The position numbers and the translations under genes are program-made. From assembly GCA_033980235.1 (NCBI GenBank), contig CM067067.1:28790451-28854450 (forward strand): 64,000 bases of DNA. Reading direction: 5' to 3'. The notes under the pieces were generated by a model. That model ran no database searches. It saw nothing but the letters and a program-made list of their open reading frames with translations, and was not told the origin of the DNA. The DNA is from Diadema setosum (Eukaryota > Echinodermata > Echinoidea > Diadematoida > Diadematidae). Shown here piece by piece: positions 48,994 through 61,132 of the stretch (the first letter of the stretch is position 1; every line of letters starts with the position of its first letter).

Positions 48994-49618
48994 AGCTGTG
49001 TTCAGACTGAGGCAGTTTTGGTCGGAGTAACTTCGGAGAAAGGGTCGGAGGAAGCTTGGTCGGAGTAACTTCGGAGGATGGGTCGGAGTAGTGCGCGTCT
49101 GAACAAGGTCGCGGTAACTTCCTCCGATAGGAGGAACTTACCACGACCTCTTCCTCCGAACGAGATACTCCTGAGTTTTCTCAGGAGTATCTCGCTACCA
49201 CAACTAGCCCGTCGGAGTAAATTGCCTGTGCGGACAAGCCCTCGGAGTATCTATGAACTTACATACCTTATGACCTAGGTAACACTTCCTGGGTCAAATC
49301 GCAATGTTGACATTTTGCGAGTACACATGCAATTCTAACCTAGTCGATCGCGACGAAGAAGCTAGCGCTCATGCAGAAATTTCCATCAGCCAGAATGGAG
49401 GAGACAAATGCCACTGGTAAAAAAAACAATCGCATGGTCGACGTGTGCGGCGCTACCACTTCCAGAAGTTACACCGACCCTCGCACATAGATTGGTCGGA
49501 GTTTCTTCCCACGACCCTCATGTGGACACAAGGGTCGTGGTAGGATATGCATTAATTTGAATTTTAATTGCCGTGCCATAAATTTTTACTCTGACTAGAA
49601 ATACGTCTGAACATGGCT
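48994..49618. mobile_element. 625-bp ggtcggagtaacttc element, TAT-flanked
   Basis: The left end agctgtgttcagactga and right end (complement agccatgttcagacgta) are inverted repeats flanked by TAT at 48991-48993 and 49619-49621. The interior carries many direct and inverted degenerate copies of ggtcggagtaacttc and a central hairpin, gagatactcctgag / ctcaggagtatctc (49162-49193). No transposase. The 3-bp duplication and design resemble the GACCCCG elements. Confidence 0.75.
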
Positions 49619-51321
49619 TATGTATATATGTGTATATCTTGAGGTTATGCAGCAGACTTTACCACAGTAACACTGTATTAGTAACATCATATGAATATTC
49701 TGTTCCCAGATGAGAATTTTCATTTCAATATCAGAACTGGACTAATTCACACATTGACAATATGTCAGTTCATCGTCTGTATATTGCTATCTCTCTGCCT
49801 ATTTCTCTTTCTTCACTCTCAGCCCTGTGGGCCCATGGAGCTGGCTCACTCAGATGTCCCTGATTACATCTGATAGTGTGCATTGCACACACGTGGCTTC
49901 CCCTGGCAAGATGAATGGCAGGAAGGGATGTTGGCATGGCAACCCTTATTGAGGATGATGAATCATAATCCATCTGACCACTGGATACCATGGGGATCCA
50001 TGGGACACACACCGCTATCGCATCTTCTGCTGTGCTCCAGTCTCCTTAATGAGATCGGGTCTTCTCCAGTGACTGGCAGTTGCATGCTAGCCCAGGCATA
50101 GCATGTCATCATCTGTGCAACACTCTTCTATGGGTTATGATCCTCTGTTGTTATGAAATACTCATGTACGGAAAAATACCAGCTAGTACATTTGGAAAAT
50201 GGACGGTGGATTCCAAAGAGAAATAGCTCTCAAAAACTAGATGACCTACCACAAGACAATGGATATTGATATTTAGATGTTTGCAATGTTGATAGATATA
50301 GATAGGTATTCTGTTGACATGCAGCAGCAACCCAGATAAGAGTAAAACTTTGAAAGACCAATTACACATCAACTACCATCGATTTCATATTTTATATTTC
50401 TCCAGATTTTCTTTGGATATTGAGATTGACTGCTATATTTCACAAGCTTTCATGCAATCCACATTACTACTACAATTAGATTGTAAAATATAATATTAGA
50501 GAACCATACTGAATGACACTATGATTACCAAGAAGAAATGGTGACATCAGTTAAAATCAATTTCATTATATCTATCTACTGAATATATTTAGTATGCCCC
50601 TGAACTATAGCCTACTCATGACAAAATATGGAGCACAAGATGCAGTTACTTCTTTTTTTTTTTAAGGGGGGGGGGGGGGACTATTTTGCATTATACTATA
50701 AGACACACAAAAAAACCTATGAAATGCAGCCCAGCATATTTACTTTTCTGCCACCTAAAAGAGACATTTGCATGTCTTAGTCACTATGGAAATGCAACAT
50801 CATATTATGAAAGCTTAGGAGGATTACATACATGCTTCTATCATATCTGTTATTATCAAGGATAAGTTCTGTAGAATGTAAATGCTATTATGTAAGTCTA
50901 AGACAGTGCTGATGAGCAGCATACTTTGGAACATCAAAAAAAAAAAAAAAAAATTACCAGAAGGGTTATCTCCTTCACTGTCACTTTGCCAATCTATAAA
51001 TATCTCAGCAGACAGGTTCTACTTACTTTGGTGCATTACATCATAGCAGGATATAAGCAATGTGAATAAAATCACAGGTACATACTGAAGCAGAAGGAAA
51101 ATAGGTAAAAGAAGATACTAAACAATGACCTATTTGCATTGATGCACCATGGGTGACATTCTGTGTCAGAAGGTAAATCACAGTGAACTGCATTTGGATC
51201 TGCGTAAGCAGTTGTAGGTCACATCTCCCATGAAGTAAATTGGACATGCATGTTTTTGTGGGGGTTTTTTTCCCTCCCTCAGCAGAGTATTCCTGCCTGT
51301 CAGCATATTGTATGATTTACA
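49619..51321. other. Mostly non-coding
   Basis: Contains a G run near 50666-50679. A possible 84-bp minus-strand exon at 49989-50072 is discussed under rejected items. No other feature. Confidence 0.35.
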
Positions 51322-51466
51322 GTAACTGATGCAGGCGCAAATGCAAAATCCCAATCATCGATGCTTCCCATCTTGAGGATGCTCCCTCTGCCATTCATTG
51401 GCTGCATGCTAAATGCCCTGTGTTTGGCACCCAACTCTTTGCCACTGCTGCCTGCTAGTGTTTCTA
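51322..51466 (-). CDS. Weak candidate exon, unidentified
   Basis: The minus-strand acceptor tttttattggtcgtag (or aaacactag slightly inside) precedes a frame with LAGSSGKELGAKHRAFSMQP and then NGRGSILKMGSIDDWDFAFA, ending near a GTAAAT donor at phase 0. It is serine- and basic-rich and then acidic-aromatic, with no domain I can name. Third-position GC is about 53%, above background. It is on the same strand as the CELF exon and upstream of it, but does not match any part of CELF known to me. It could be chance. Confidence 0.23.
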
Positions 51467-52108
51467 CGACCAATAAAAATAAATTGAACACGTGTATAAA
51501 TTTGGAGCCAATCATTTCGCCAGCCCCCAGGCTGATTGGAGAAGCAGTGATGGCATTCTCAGGCCTTACATTTTGGCATTTTATTCAGCAACAAGGGAGG
51601 GGGTGCAAAGGAGGTCCTCCACAAATTTCTATGGATTTCTAGCTATTTCACTACGTATTTTTATAAGCGTTCATCCATTTCAGGTTGACAACTTGCAAAT
51701 TGCTTTCGCTGCACAGGCTGACAAAAGTTTAGCTGAATCTGTTTTGAACATACTTCAAAATGACTGTCCATTGCTTATAGAGCAGAAAGAAATTCATATG
51801 TTCTTCCTTTAATATCTATGTTAGCAAAGGAACATTTGCAAATTATTGGAGCAAAACATTAATCTCAGTTTGCCCATGAACTTCAATTACACAAAGACAA
51901 TAAGAAGTGGAGCAATACAAGGAATGGTAATTTTCTGAAAGGGTAGCTTGTTATCACACCATAGTCATTACATCATATACTATTCAGTTTCTACATAGAG
52001 GTCATACTTCAAGTCATCAAACCATACATCTTAGGAATCAGATGGAACTGTCACGTCTCAATGAAAACACATTTTATACAGGGTAGCAATCAGCCAATGA
52101 CTCTTTAA

Positions 52109-52492
52109 AGGGATTGCATAGTTTTGGTTAAGACCTAACTTTCAGTTTCTAACATTTTTAGAGGAGATAATGACAAACTTCTTATGAAATATGAAAGAGC
52201 ACGTAAATCCAAGAGGAATTCAACATTTATTTGATGAAAATTGGTTTTGAAATGGTTGAGATACCCAAAACAAAGCAATCCTAGTAAAGTGTAGGTCCTA
52301 CCTTTTATTACAATCACTTTGTTTTACTTTGTCTTTGGATGTCTCAGCCATTCCATACCGATTTTCATCAAATAAACTTTGAATTCCTCTTTATGCTCTG
52401 TACTACTTCACAAATGGTTTCTTGATATCTCGCAAAAAGTGAAAAGCCCAATCCTCATCTCCACCAATACTATACCATCCCTTTAACCAGTA
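52109..52492. mobile_element. 384-bp TTAA-flanked palindromic element, copy 1
   Basis: TTAA at 52105-52108 and 52493-52496 flank agggattgcatagttttggt ... ccaccaatactataccatccct. The whole element is an imperfect palindrome: for example, atttgatgaaaattggtttt pairs with accgattttcatcaaat. A second copy of nearly the same length (383 bp) is at 61678-62060. TTAA duplication fits piggyBac-type mobilisation. No coding capacity. Confidence 0.75.
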
Positions 52493-52659
52493 AGTAGCCT
52501 CACAAGTCTGTGACACTAAACTAAGTACATATAGCATCTTCTGACAGTCGTAATAAACTTCTTGCATCTAATATGTATAGCATGATAAAATATGAGGTTA
52601 GTATATACTATATCCTTTGTCTGATTTCTGATGGAGATTACTAACCTCCTCTATCTTCA

Positions 52660-52661
<2 letters not shown>

Positions 52662-52706
<45 letters not shown>

Positions 52707-52712
52707 GTGTGT
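52662..52712. repeat. GT microsatellite
   Basis: (GT)n of about 25 units with tgta interruptions. Confidence 0.9.
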
Positions 52713-53321
52713 AAAGAGAGATGTATAAAACTTTATAAAAGTATAATTGGTATGTATGTATATATGCATGTAAGTCAAGGCTGTGACATCAATGCTTCAC
52801 AAGAGAACTGCAAATGATGTAAACAGACTAGACTGACAACAAGAATGAATCCTTTCAGGGTCACCTACAGAATTTTAGATTCTTAATAACACATAAGAAA
52901 GTCTTGCAAGAGACAGAAAGGGGCTAGAAAGTCATTTTAGAATGGACTGAGTGCAAATTGTGGTCAAGCAGACTGTGTGCATTGTATTAAGAGCTGGCTG
53001 CAGTCCCGTTGGAAGTTTGTGTACAGTATCATACATGCATCATCTGGACACTTTGGAAACGAGGCACGGAGTGTTTTTGCAGGAGAGAGTGGTGCGTTAT
53101 CACAGGAGGCGACAGAGGGCTAGAAGATCAATACTAAAGTGGGAAGGATTGCGCATCCTGCATTGATGATCAGAACCGCAAAAAGGCCGGGGGGGGGGGG
53201 GGGGGGAGGGGAGATGGGAAAAAGCATGCACATAGGGCACAAAATTGGATAGGAGTGGTAGTAAAAAAACATGGTTAATACCAAAAAAGTGGGTGAAAAT
53301 GGAATTTGAGAACATGGTGAA

Positions 53322-53950
53322 CTGGTGACTGGTATGCCTCAGTCATATTGCATTAATTTCCCAAATGGGCAGTAAATTTTGACAATGTGAGACAACAGTA
53401 GAAATGACATGACTGGCCAAAAAAAAATGCTAAAATTATGTAAACTTTGTTTGAGAGTTTCGTGGCACAAAACTCAAAATGTGTTAAGTGGTTTTATTCC
53501 TTGAACCAAAGTTTCATTTGAAAGGCAAAATTGTTTCAGATAGCAATTATTTAGGAATTACAAAGTTTCATTAATGACCATTTGAATATTTTCTGAACTG
53601 AGAAGCCTGAGCTGAGCAAACATGTGCTCTATTTTCAAAAGCTTGAGCAAATTACAGAGATGGGATTATATCATTAAGTCTTTATCTTTGGACACTTTAC
53701 CCTTGACCTTTGACCCATGGCCTACAACATTTTCCAAATAATCACTATAGGTACTGGTAATATAGTATACATACACCAATCTTCATGACAAAGCTTTAGG
53801 TAATTTTCAACATGGGGGGGGGGGAATTTGACCTTTGACCCCATGGCCCAAATCTTTCCCTGGTAATTCCCTGTGTTGTCAAGTTTAATAAAGTCTATCC
53901 CTTGAACAATCTTCAAGATATGAAGTGTAATTTCAGCATTTCAACTTGAC
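53322..53950. mobile_element. DR1-family dispersed element
   Basis: The left part ggtgactggtatgcctcagt and gacaatgtgagaca match the 18.3-kb copy. TGACCTTTGACCC occurs at 53704-53716 and 53829-53841, each followed by catggcc. The right end is not resolved. Confidence 0.65.
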
Positions 53951-54337
53951 TATTCACAAATCATCAAACCACCAAACACCTGACATAAGAGATTTCCCTG
54001 GTAACGATGATAATCCCAGGAAAATCTCAGGAAGATATGAATATAGTACTAATGAGATGCTGGTAACAGCAGGAACTTCTAGCACATTGACTCTGCTACA
54101 CTCCCACTGGCTGGAAAACTGAAAATAAAGGAGAATATTTACAATAAATCCCATTCTGACATTTTTCTCCTCAGTGTTCACATCACATGATGTAGCTGGA
54201 TGACAAAGGAACATAGTTGCTGATTTCTCCTTAGCTTATGTGAACAATCCTTTCCAGAAATGAGACGGTGACTGGTGTGACATGTTGTTTATATTTCTCA
54301 CTGGATGGAATTCATTATAGTAGAAATGGCTGAGCTT

Positions 54338-54612
54338 TCAGCTAAAGCTCCTGACAGTGGCTGCAATAAGATTCACAAAGAGGACAGATTGATCAGAGTA
54401 ATATGCCGAGAGCTTCTCTCCTATGAGATCCATCTCTGACGGGTTTGTATACAATGCACTTGTGGTATATGCCAACCATTCGGTTTTCACATCCTGGGAG
54501 CCAATATCTTCTTCATGGGAGAAGAGTACATTGTACACTGTACCATCTACTGATAAGGGAAATGTAGGAATACTAGTGCGCGCATCAAATATAGACACAA
54601 TGCAACTACCTG
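54338..54612 (-). CDS. Candidate exon; both strands are open
   Basis: The minus-strand acceptor gtactgtttgcag opens a frame of about 90 codons, beginning SCIVSIFDARTSIPTFPLSV and ending ...VLFVNLIAATVRSFS then TGA; GTGAAT after SVLF is a possible earlier donor. The plus strand over the same region (about 54393-54660) is also open and reads like an extracellular domain (GFVYNALVVYANHSVFTSWE, then LPANSTLYVNLC) with a GTATGT donor. Third-position GC is about 42% on either strand. A real exon on one strand is plausible, but I cannot say which, and no family is recognised. Confidence 0.22.
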
Positions 54613-55682
54613 CAAACAGTACCCTGTATGTCAATTTATGTGATTTCTTTGGTTATTTATAAAAAAGTATGCGGGATAAGATGTTGGTTCAGCACTAATT
54701 GTGTATGGCCCTCACTATAATGTTTTGCCCTGCAGATAGGCTGATTAAAATGTATGTACTATTATACACAAATTTGTGTGTGGCCTGTGGAAACATTTAA
54801 AAAAAAAATGTCATTTTATTCTGAAGAAAAATTCTCGACTATATTTAGCAGAAAGGTGGTGTCAGTCTGGAATATTTCAACACCCTGAGCTGAATGACAA
54901 AAAATTAGGAAATGGATTTCACAGTGGCATGTTAGGTTTTGTTTTGTTTTTTGTTTTGTTTTTTGTTTTGTTTGTTTGTTTGTTTTTTGTTGATTTAGGC
55001 CAATTTAGGCCATTTATTCGACAAAATAAATCACAAAAGCATATCATAGTGGCATTTACAATTAGAACCAGGTTTGTGCAGAAATGGCCATACATATAAT
55101 CTGTCATCATTAGAAGTTATAGATTAGACTACAATTGCAGGTCTCACCAGGAATTACATGTTTCTATAATTACAACTTCAGAAACACTGCAACATGTACC
55201 AATACCATAATATTTACTCTGATCACATACCCTAGTACAAAGATTTGACAAACCCTGCAAATATTATCAAAGCTCCATTTTGCTGAACTGAACAGGAATG
55301 TCTAAATCAAATTAGGAATGCCCAAAACCAGTAATGTGTTTGAAATAATTTGCTTCTAAAATGTCCATCATATGGAACAAGCACATCCACCCTCACTGAT
55401 TATTTGTGTGGTTAATGGTACAGTGCCATTCTCCACACAAAAACAACAACAAACACTTGTACGTACACATATATTCAATGCTTTCAAGTTGCTTTCCAAA
55501 GTAAACAAACTTGTTTCTGATTAGAGCTAATATTTGCAAGTTTTGGGGTTTTTTTTTTTTTTTTTTCATTTTCATCAAAAACCTTAATCAGAGGGATCTT
55601 AAATATTGGATGAGGTTTGTGAAGGTAAGCCACTGTGAATGTGAATCCATGGGAAGAAACCCTATCAACAGCTAAGCACATA

Positions 55683-55884
55683 CTGTACGATCTGAAATTT
55701 TCGCGTACAGATATTTTCGCGAATTGCTACTTGGAGGACATTTTCGCGTGTTGTTAATTTTGCAGTTGCGAGGGTCTAACTGAACTTAGTTATTCGCGCG
55801 TTGTTATTTTCGCGTGCTGTTATTTTCGCGGTTCAAAGGCGATTTGTGAAAATAAAACCACCGCGAAAATTTCAGCTCGTACAT
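55683..55884. mobile_element. 202-bp TA-flanked MITE rich in ATTTTCGCG
   Basis: The left end ctgtacgatctgaaattttc and right end (complement atgtacgagctgaaatttt) are inverted and flanked by TA (55681-55682, 55885-55886). Between them ttttcgcg-type words occur about eight times in both orientations. Diverged relatives with CTGT ends are at 40462 and possibly 63423. Confidence 0.8.
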
Positions 55885-55894
55885 TATCATGGAG

Positions 55895-56366
55895 CTTTTT
55901 GTTATCTCCGCCAAGGGAAGAGGTTATGTTTTCATCGGCATTGGTTTGTTGGATTGTCTGTGTGCAAAATAACTCAAAAAGTTTGTGAATGGATTTGGAT
56001 GAAACTTACACGAAAGGTAGAAAACAACACAAGTAACAGATGATTACATTTTGGTAGTGATCCAGGAATTTTTGTGGATTTTATAAAGGATTCCGATTAT
56101 TTTGGTAGGTAGGGTCAATGAACTTGGGAGTTTAAGCTGCACATTTTTGAGGTTTTCATACGCGCACTGAAGTGCGTGCTTTAGTTTCTCCTAGGGCAAG
56201 ATGCGCCGCGCAGCTGGAAATTGAAGACATAGCAAAATGCTTCTATATTGGGAAATTGGGCAACTTTCAGCATAATGGAATTCACTGATCTCTATGGAAG
56301 AACAAGATCAGTGGTAGAAATGAGCTGCTTGGCAGAGGTCTACGCTCTCAGAGTGCTTCTCTAGTT
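55895..56366 (+). repeat. CTCCGCC-type dispersed element, uninterrupted copy
   Basis: Left ttatctccgccaagggaaga then ggttatgttttcatcggcat; middle aacagatgattacattttgg; right gaaatgagctgcttggcaga to gcttctctagtt, then a T run. The left ctccgcc and right ggcagag words are near-inverse. It is the uninterrupted version of 18197-19215. Confidence 0.75.
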
Positions 56367-57720
56367 TTTTTTTTTTTTTTTTTCAATAGAACTGCTATTT
56401 ATATGTTGTCCTTTCTAAATGGCAAGAGATTTTACATCAATAAGAATTCCAGGTATTATGAAAAAAAGTCAGTATCACTATTGTTTATTAAGAAATGATA
56501 TTAGTGATATCTTATAGATGCAATAATGTAATTTTTAAAATCCTCTCTTGGCTACTTAAAAGAATAGAAAACCCACTCCTCACTCCTGCCTGTTTTACAT
56601 GTATTTCCCATTCTCTGACTTCTGAGAAATGAGAACAAAAATAGAAACGAATTACTACACAGGGTAGTACATCACAGCCTGTGACATAAGAATGAATTAC
56701 CTTCACCATGTGTCCTAATTTTTCAGGCCTCAATGTCCAAGAAGTCTCCAGTGGTTATCCAGTCAATGTTCATATAAAACTTATGTTATACCAATTAAAA
56801 ATGTATACAAGAATACCATGTTGTTTGTATACTAATTTGATCAAAGTATTTCAAGAAAAGCTGAAGCACCTTTTAACTATGACCTGGCTTGCACTCACTT
56901 CTGTTAGTTCAATATCTCTTTATGAGCTTTTTCCTCTTTTTTTGCATGCACATACAATACACACAGACATACACATGCACACAAATATAAACACATGCAC
57001 ACACTCGAGAGAGAAGAGAGGATAGGCAGCCATTATTTAAACCTTGCACAGTCATAGTGAGTCAGGCACAGAGACAAATCTGACCAGCGGGGCATCTATA
57101 AGCTGCCATAGCATCACGAGTGTGACGTAAACATGCATGTCAGAAATACTTTTTTTTATCATTCGGGTCAGTAACCATCATTAGTCTGCCTGCACATCAT
57201 TAAGTTGGGCACTGAAGCATGCACAGTAGTAAGCTCTGGAACAGCCAGCCACACCAGCAAACCAATGGGTGATGGAATCTCACAAATGGAAAACTTGTAA
57301 AATTAGATCAGCTGAATTGATCACATCTCATATGAGAGATTAGTAAACTAAAAAACAAAACAAAACTATATGTAAATGTAGTAGGTATCCAACACAACTG
57401 CAGAATCAGAATGCAGAGTATTGCACTATACCGAGTTGTCTAACACATTCTAACAATAATTTTGTTGTCAGATGAGTCAGGAATAGCCACGCTCCCATGA
57501 CTGACTCTAATCAAATAGTCAAGGTTGATTAAAGTTATTGGCTCTAAGCACTACAAGTCCTTTGCTAATGTCTTATGCCTTACAATGCAGCACTCTTACA
57601 TTTTGTCACATGCCTAGATATCTAAGCACTGCTTTTACCTTTCACCTTTACATGCTGATTACATAAAATGATGAAATGTCAAAGAATGCTAAATATGCTG
57701 CATACTTTATTCATAAAGCT
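56367..57720. other. Non-coding, nothing recognised
   Basis: AT-rich with a small caca-rich patch near 56950-57010. Confidence 0.4.
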
Positions 57721-57845
57721 CCGGGCCCTGTTTTATCAAAAGATAAAAATCGCTTAAAAATTTCCTTAACACACAGGCTGCCATAGACTTATGATAGAAA
57801 TCAACTATATAATCAGTTATAACTCTTCATAAAACAGGGCCCCGG
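57721..57845. mobile_element. 125-bp MITE, copy 2
   Basis: Ends ccgggccctgttttatcaaa and cttcataaaacagggccccg are inverted and nearly perfect. The core is shared with 46761-46878. A related left end (gggcccttttatgaaac) occurs alone at 19404. Confidence 0.8.
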
Positions 57846-58475
57846 TACAGATTGTCCCTGTGCCACTGTAACAATGATCCAGTGTTATATTGTGACCAAG
57901 TGTCGAGGACAGGAAGATCCAAATACTTCCTGTTTCACTACATTTATTTATATATATATTTTATCCCATTAATATGTCATGACTTCAGGCCAAAAAAAAA
58001 GTGAATCAAACTATAGTGGGTTGGTTTCTATTCATCACATATTCAGTATGTGTGCAAGACAGTTAAAACAAACTTTCTCCCACTCTCCCTGAAAAAAAAT
58101 CATCATACCTAGCAACAAGCAGATGTTTCTTGTACCATAGTCAATCAGAATATAAAATGTTTTCTTGGTCAACATCAAGGTTCAACAGAATAAATGAAAA
58201 AGGACAGAGAATACAGATAATAAAGTTAGAAGAGAAAATTTCTGTTAGGAAGAAAATGAGGGGTAGGGTGGGTGACAGAGAGTAAGAGAGAGAGAAAGAA
58301 GGAGGAAAGAAAAGGATATTTCATGTGGTACATCCCCTGTTCATGTTTCATCACTATCATTCACCCGACACTTGCATGTCACAAGGCATGCATCACCCCA
58401 GCTTTCATAACCAAAATTTCACTGCTCTCCCAAATCCAACTATTCACCATCTAGAGGGTCTGTCATTCTCTTGAA

Positions 58476-58476
<1 letters not shown>
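57846..58476. other. Non-coding, nothing recognised
   Basis: Includes a GA-rich run near 58278-58312. Confidence 0.4.

Positions 58477-58554
<78 letters not shown>
58477..58554. repeat. CA microsatellite, about 39 units
   Basis: Pure (CA)n, the longest dinucleotide tract in the window. Confidence 0.95.
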
Positions 58555-58556
<2 letters not shown>

Positions 58557-60255
58557 GTACACATGAATCAGTTGACACTATATCATGCAAGCAAGGTCGC
58601 TTCTTATTTAACACATTTCAATGGAAACATTACATATGTGTAATACTGGTACTATTATGTGCATATTGTAATCAACAATTTATTCCATGTTCAGCTACTA
58701 ATATCATCATGCTAAGCAGCTGAAGATGTGAAGTTAGTGCTCTGACTATTACGAAAGTGAAAGAACAAGTTCCTTTCTACAAGCTCATCTGCATCTTGGT
58801 AGACAGTGAGGCATCCATCTAGTGAAGTAGTAATACACCAACATTAAAAATTCTCAGCTGGTACCATCAACACTGAATAGTAACTGGTGTGAAAATTTTC
58901 AGGCATTTGATGCGATGTTAAAATGTGATACAATTATCGACGCCTCAAAGAAAAAGAAACTATAAACAGAGATATTCTATCCAACTTGAAGTAGCACAAA
59001 ATATTATGCACATAATATTTTCATTTCATAGTATGTGAGAAAGGAACCACAGGGCAGTTTATCAGGCTTGCATGTGAAGGCATTTTCATTTGCATAAGGA
59101 CAGGATGATGGGGGCTGGAAACCACTTGAAGAAAGGGATTGAGGGCCACCTACTCTTCACACGGGCAAACAGGATGCTTTCTTCGGGCCTGTGGTTGCTA
59201 TGGGCATCTCAGGCATTTGTGAAGTGTCCCAAAGGAGACGGTTTAAAATGCTGGGCAAATTCTTCTGTCAAACATATGGTTATCAATTCAGGAATAGTAA
59301 CTAGTGGCGTGCAATAAGTATAGACTCGTGTCACATTTTTAGCTTTACTCATCGCCTAGTCTATGCACATCATTAGTTTGAAAAAAAAAAATGAGTTTGA
59401 GCTGAGTAGGCAATGTTTGCTTGTTGGTCAAGCACCATGGCTATGGATTAGAGGACACACAGACACAAAAACAGGACAGACATATTGAAACAGTTTCTTC
59501 ATTTGATATGACAAAACATGAAGTTCAACGTTAATTTTTTTCCTTTTTTTTAAGTCAATTTCATATTTGCTGGCCTGACGATAAAATTTGGCGGCCCCTA
59601 AAAATACAGAAAAGCTTGATATTTTGATAAAACATCAAACAATCATAAATCATGATGAATACAACTGTATGTGAAAATTGGCAGGAATGATAAAGGCTTC
59701 AAATACAATGTACTGTTTCTTGGAAGTAATAAAGAATCACAATACAAAATGAAATAATTTCATACACAATAATAAACCAAGATAATTGTGTTATAATTGG
59801 CTGGTACAATAGGGGATTCAACTAGCACGTACTGTGACAAGAAAGTTCACAAGGTCTAACATTTCAAATACTGAATTGAGGCACAATTATGGGTTGTTGT
59901 TACTTTTGTCCCCTGATGACACCATATATCAATGAAGTGACTAATTTTAACAATGGGTTATATACCTACTTTGATTTCAAGATAGGTGACATTTGGTGGT
60001 GAAATTTGGCCATGAGAAAAACGTAGTTTGGCCGAATTGGGCAGTAAACGAGTTTGGCCTTAAAAACTGTGGGCAATCAGGCAACCCTTGTTGAGGCATC
60101 TACATAGTACAAATGCATGCAATGATATTAAGTTATTCTTCCTTTTTTTCTGGATTAGAAAAAACACATAAAAATAATGTATACAGTCAGAGATTTTGGT
60201 GGCCTGATTGGGCCACCAAAACATATCATTTCTTTAATGCTGGCCTGGCATCTAT
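58555..60255. other. Non-coding, nothing recognised
   Basis: The plus-strand frame at 59090 is not protein-like and has no splice context. Confidence 0.4.
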
Positions 60256-60818
60256 GACCCCGTTTAAAGTGCAGGGCTGGGCCGAGCCGCGGCCGAGTCA
60301 CGGCCAAGTCACAGCCGAGCCCGCAATTTTGTCCGTTTACACTGCCGGGCTCGGCCGCGCTTTTAATTCAAACCTTTCAATATTTTGTCGTAGTGGCGCT
60401 CTGCTTGTAAACAAACGCAATTTGGTATAGCCTGGTTTTCAGACCCTTTGCCAACTGGATTCCGTGGCGACAAAGTCGCCATTCGGGCAAAGGCCTTTGC
60501 TGAAGGAAAAATCCTTTGCAGGACAAAACCACCTTAAACTATACTAGATTTCGATGTTGAGGGGGTTAATATCCTGAATAGCGAAATAGTATGGCAGAGG
60601 GTCTGGAAGCCAGACTAAAATTGGCCGTGCACTTGGCCCAGTTTGCGTTTACACCAAGAAGAGGCCGGGCTCAGCCGCGGCTCGGCCGCGGCCGAGACCA
60701 CCTCCGGAGCGTGGCCAAATGCATGGCCAATTTCGGCCTCACATTTGGCCTTTTGCGCGTTTACACTGAAATGAAGGAGGGCTTGGCCGTGGCCGAGCCT
60801 CGCACTGTAAACGGGGTC
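60256..60818. mobile_element. GACCCCG element, copy 2 (563 bp, TAT-flanked)
   Basis: Same structure as 19906-20499: gaccccgtttaaagtgcagg at the left, cgcactgtaaacggggtc at the right, TAT at 60253-60255 and 60819-60821. The central core ctggttttcagaccctttgc is highly conserved with copy 1, while the GC-rich flanks differ by several insertions and losses of ggccgcggc words. Confidence 0.8.
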
Positions 60819-61132
60819 TATTTCTGATAAGTTTATTACAAATTTAAGTCACTCCAGGCAAATGCCATCCGTTGCCACCCTATGAAAGTGGATCCACAGG
60901 TTGTTACATTATAGGGGTTAAGAGTATACCATGATGAATCTGCATACCACAGGAAAAAACACAAACAAAACAGTTAAAAAGTGTGGCCAGTAGAGTATAT
61001 AGTCAGCAACCTAAATGTGACATTTAATCCTATAAGAGATGGAACACTGAGGGATAGCATCACCCAAAGCAATAGGAGTTCAGACCTGACCATTATACAA
61101 CCGAGTACAAAATTTATACAAAATCTGTCTTA

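Noticed and set aside
49989..50072. 84-bp minus-strand segment with an acceptor and a GTATCC donor (TGEDPISLRRLEHSRRCDSG...)
   Set aside because: Short, weak splice sites, no family match and a 5' region open on the other strand too; the number of such segments expected by chance is high.
51684..51812. Plus-strand frame VDNLQIAFAAQADKSLAESV after a tttcag acceptor
   Set aside because: Third-position GC equals background (about 36%) and it runs directly to a stop; likely chance.
53083..53166. Plus-strand arginine-rich frame ERVVRYHRRRQRARRSILKW after tttttgcag
   Set aside because: Purine-rich composition (aggaggcgacagagg) explains the arginines; no donor, no homology.
53987..54122. Minus-strand frame FSSQWECSRVNVLEVPAVTS after a very good acceptor (ctcctttattttcag)
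   Set aside because: Third-position GC is at background (37%) and the donor is weak; kept only as a note because the acceptor is strong.
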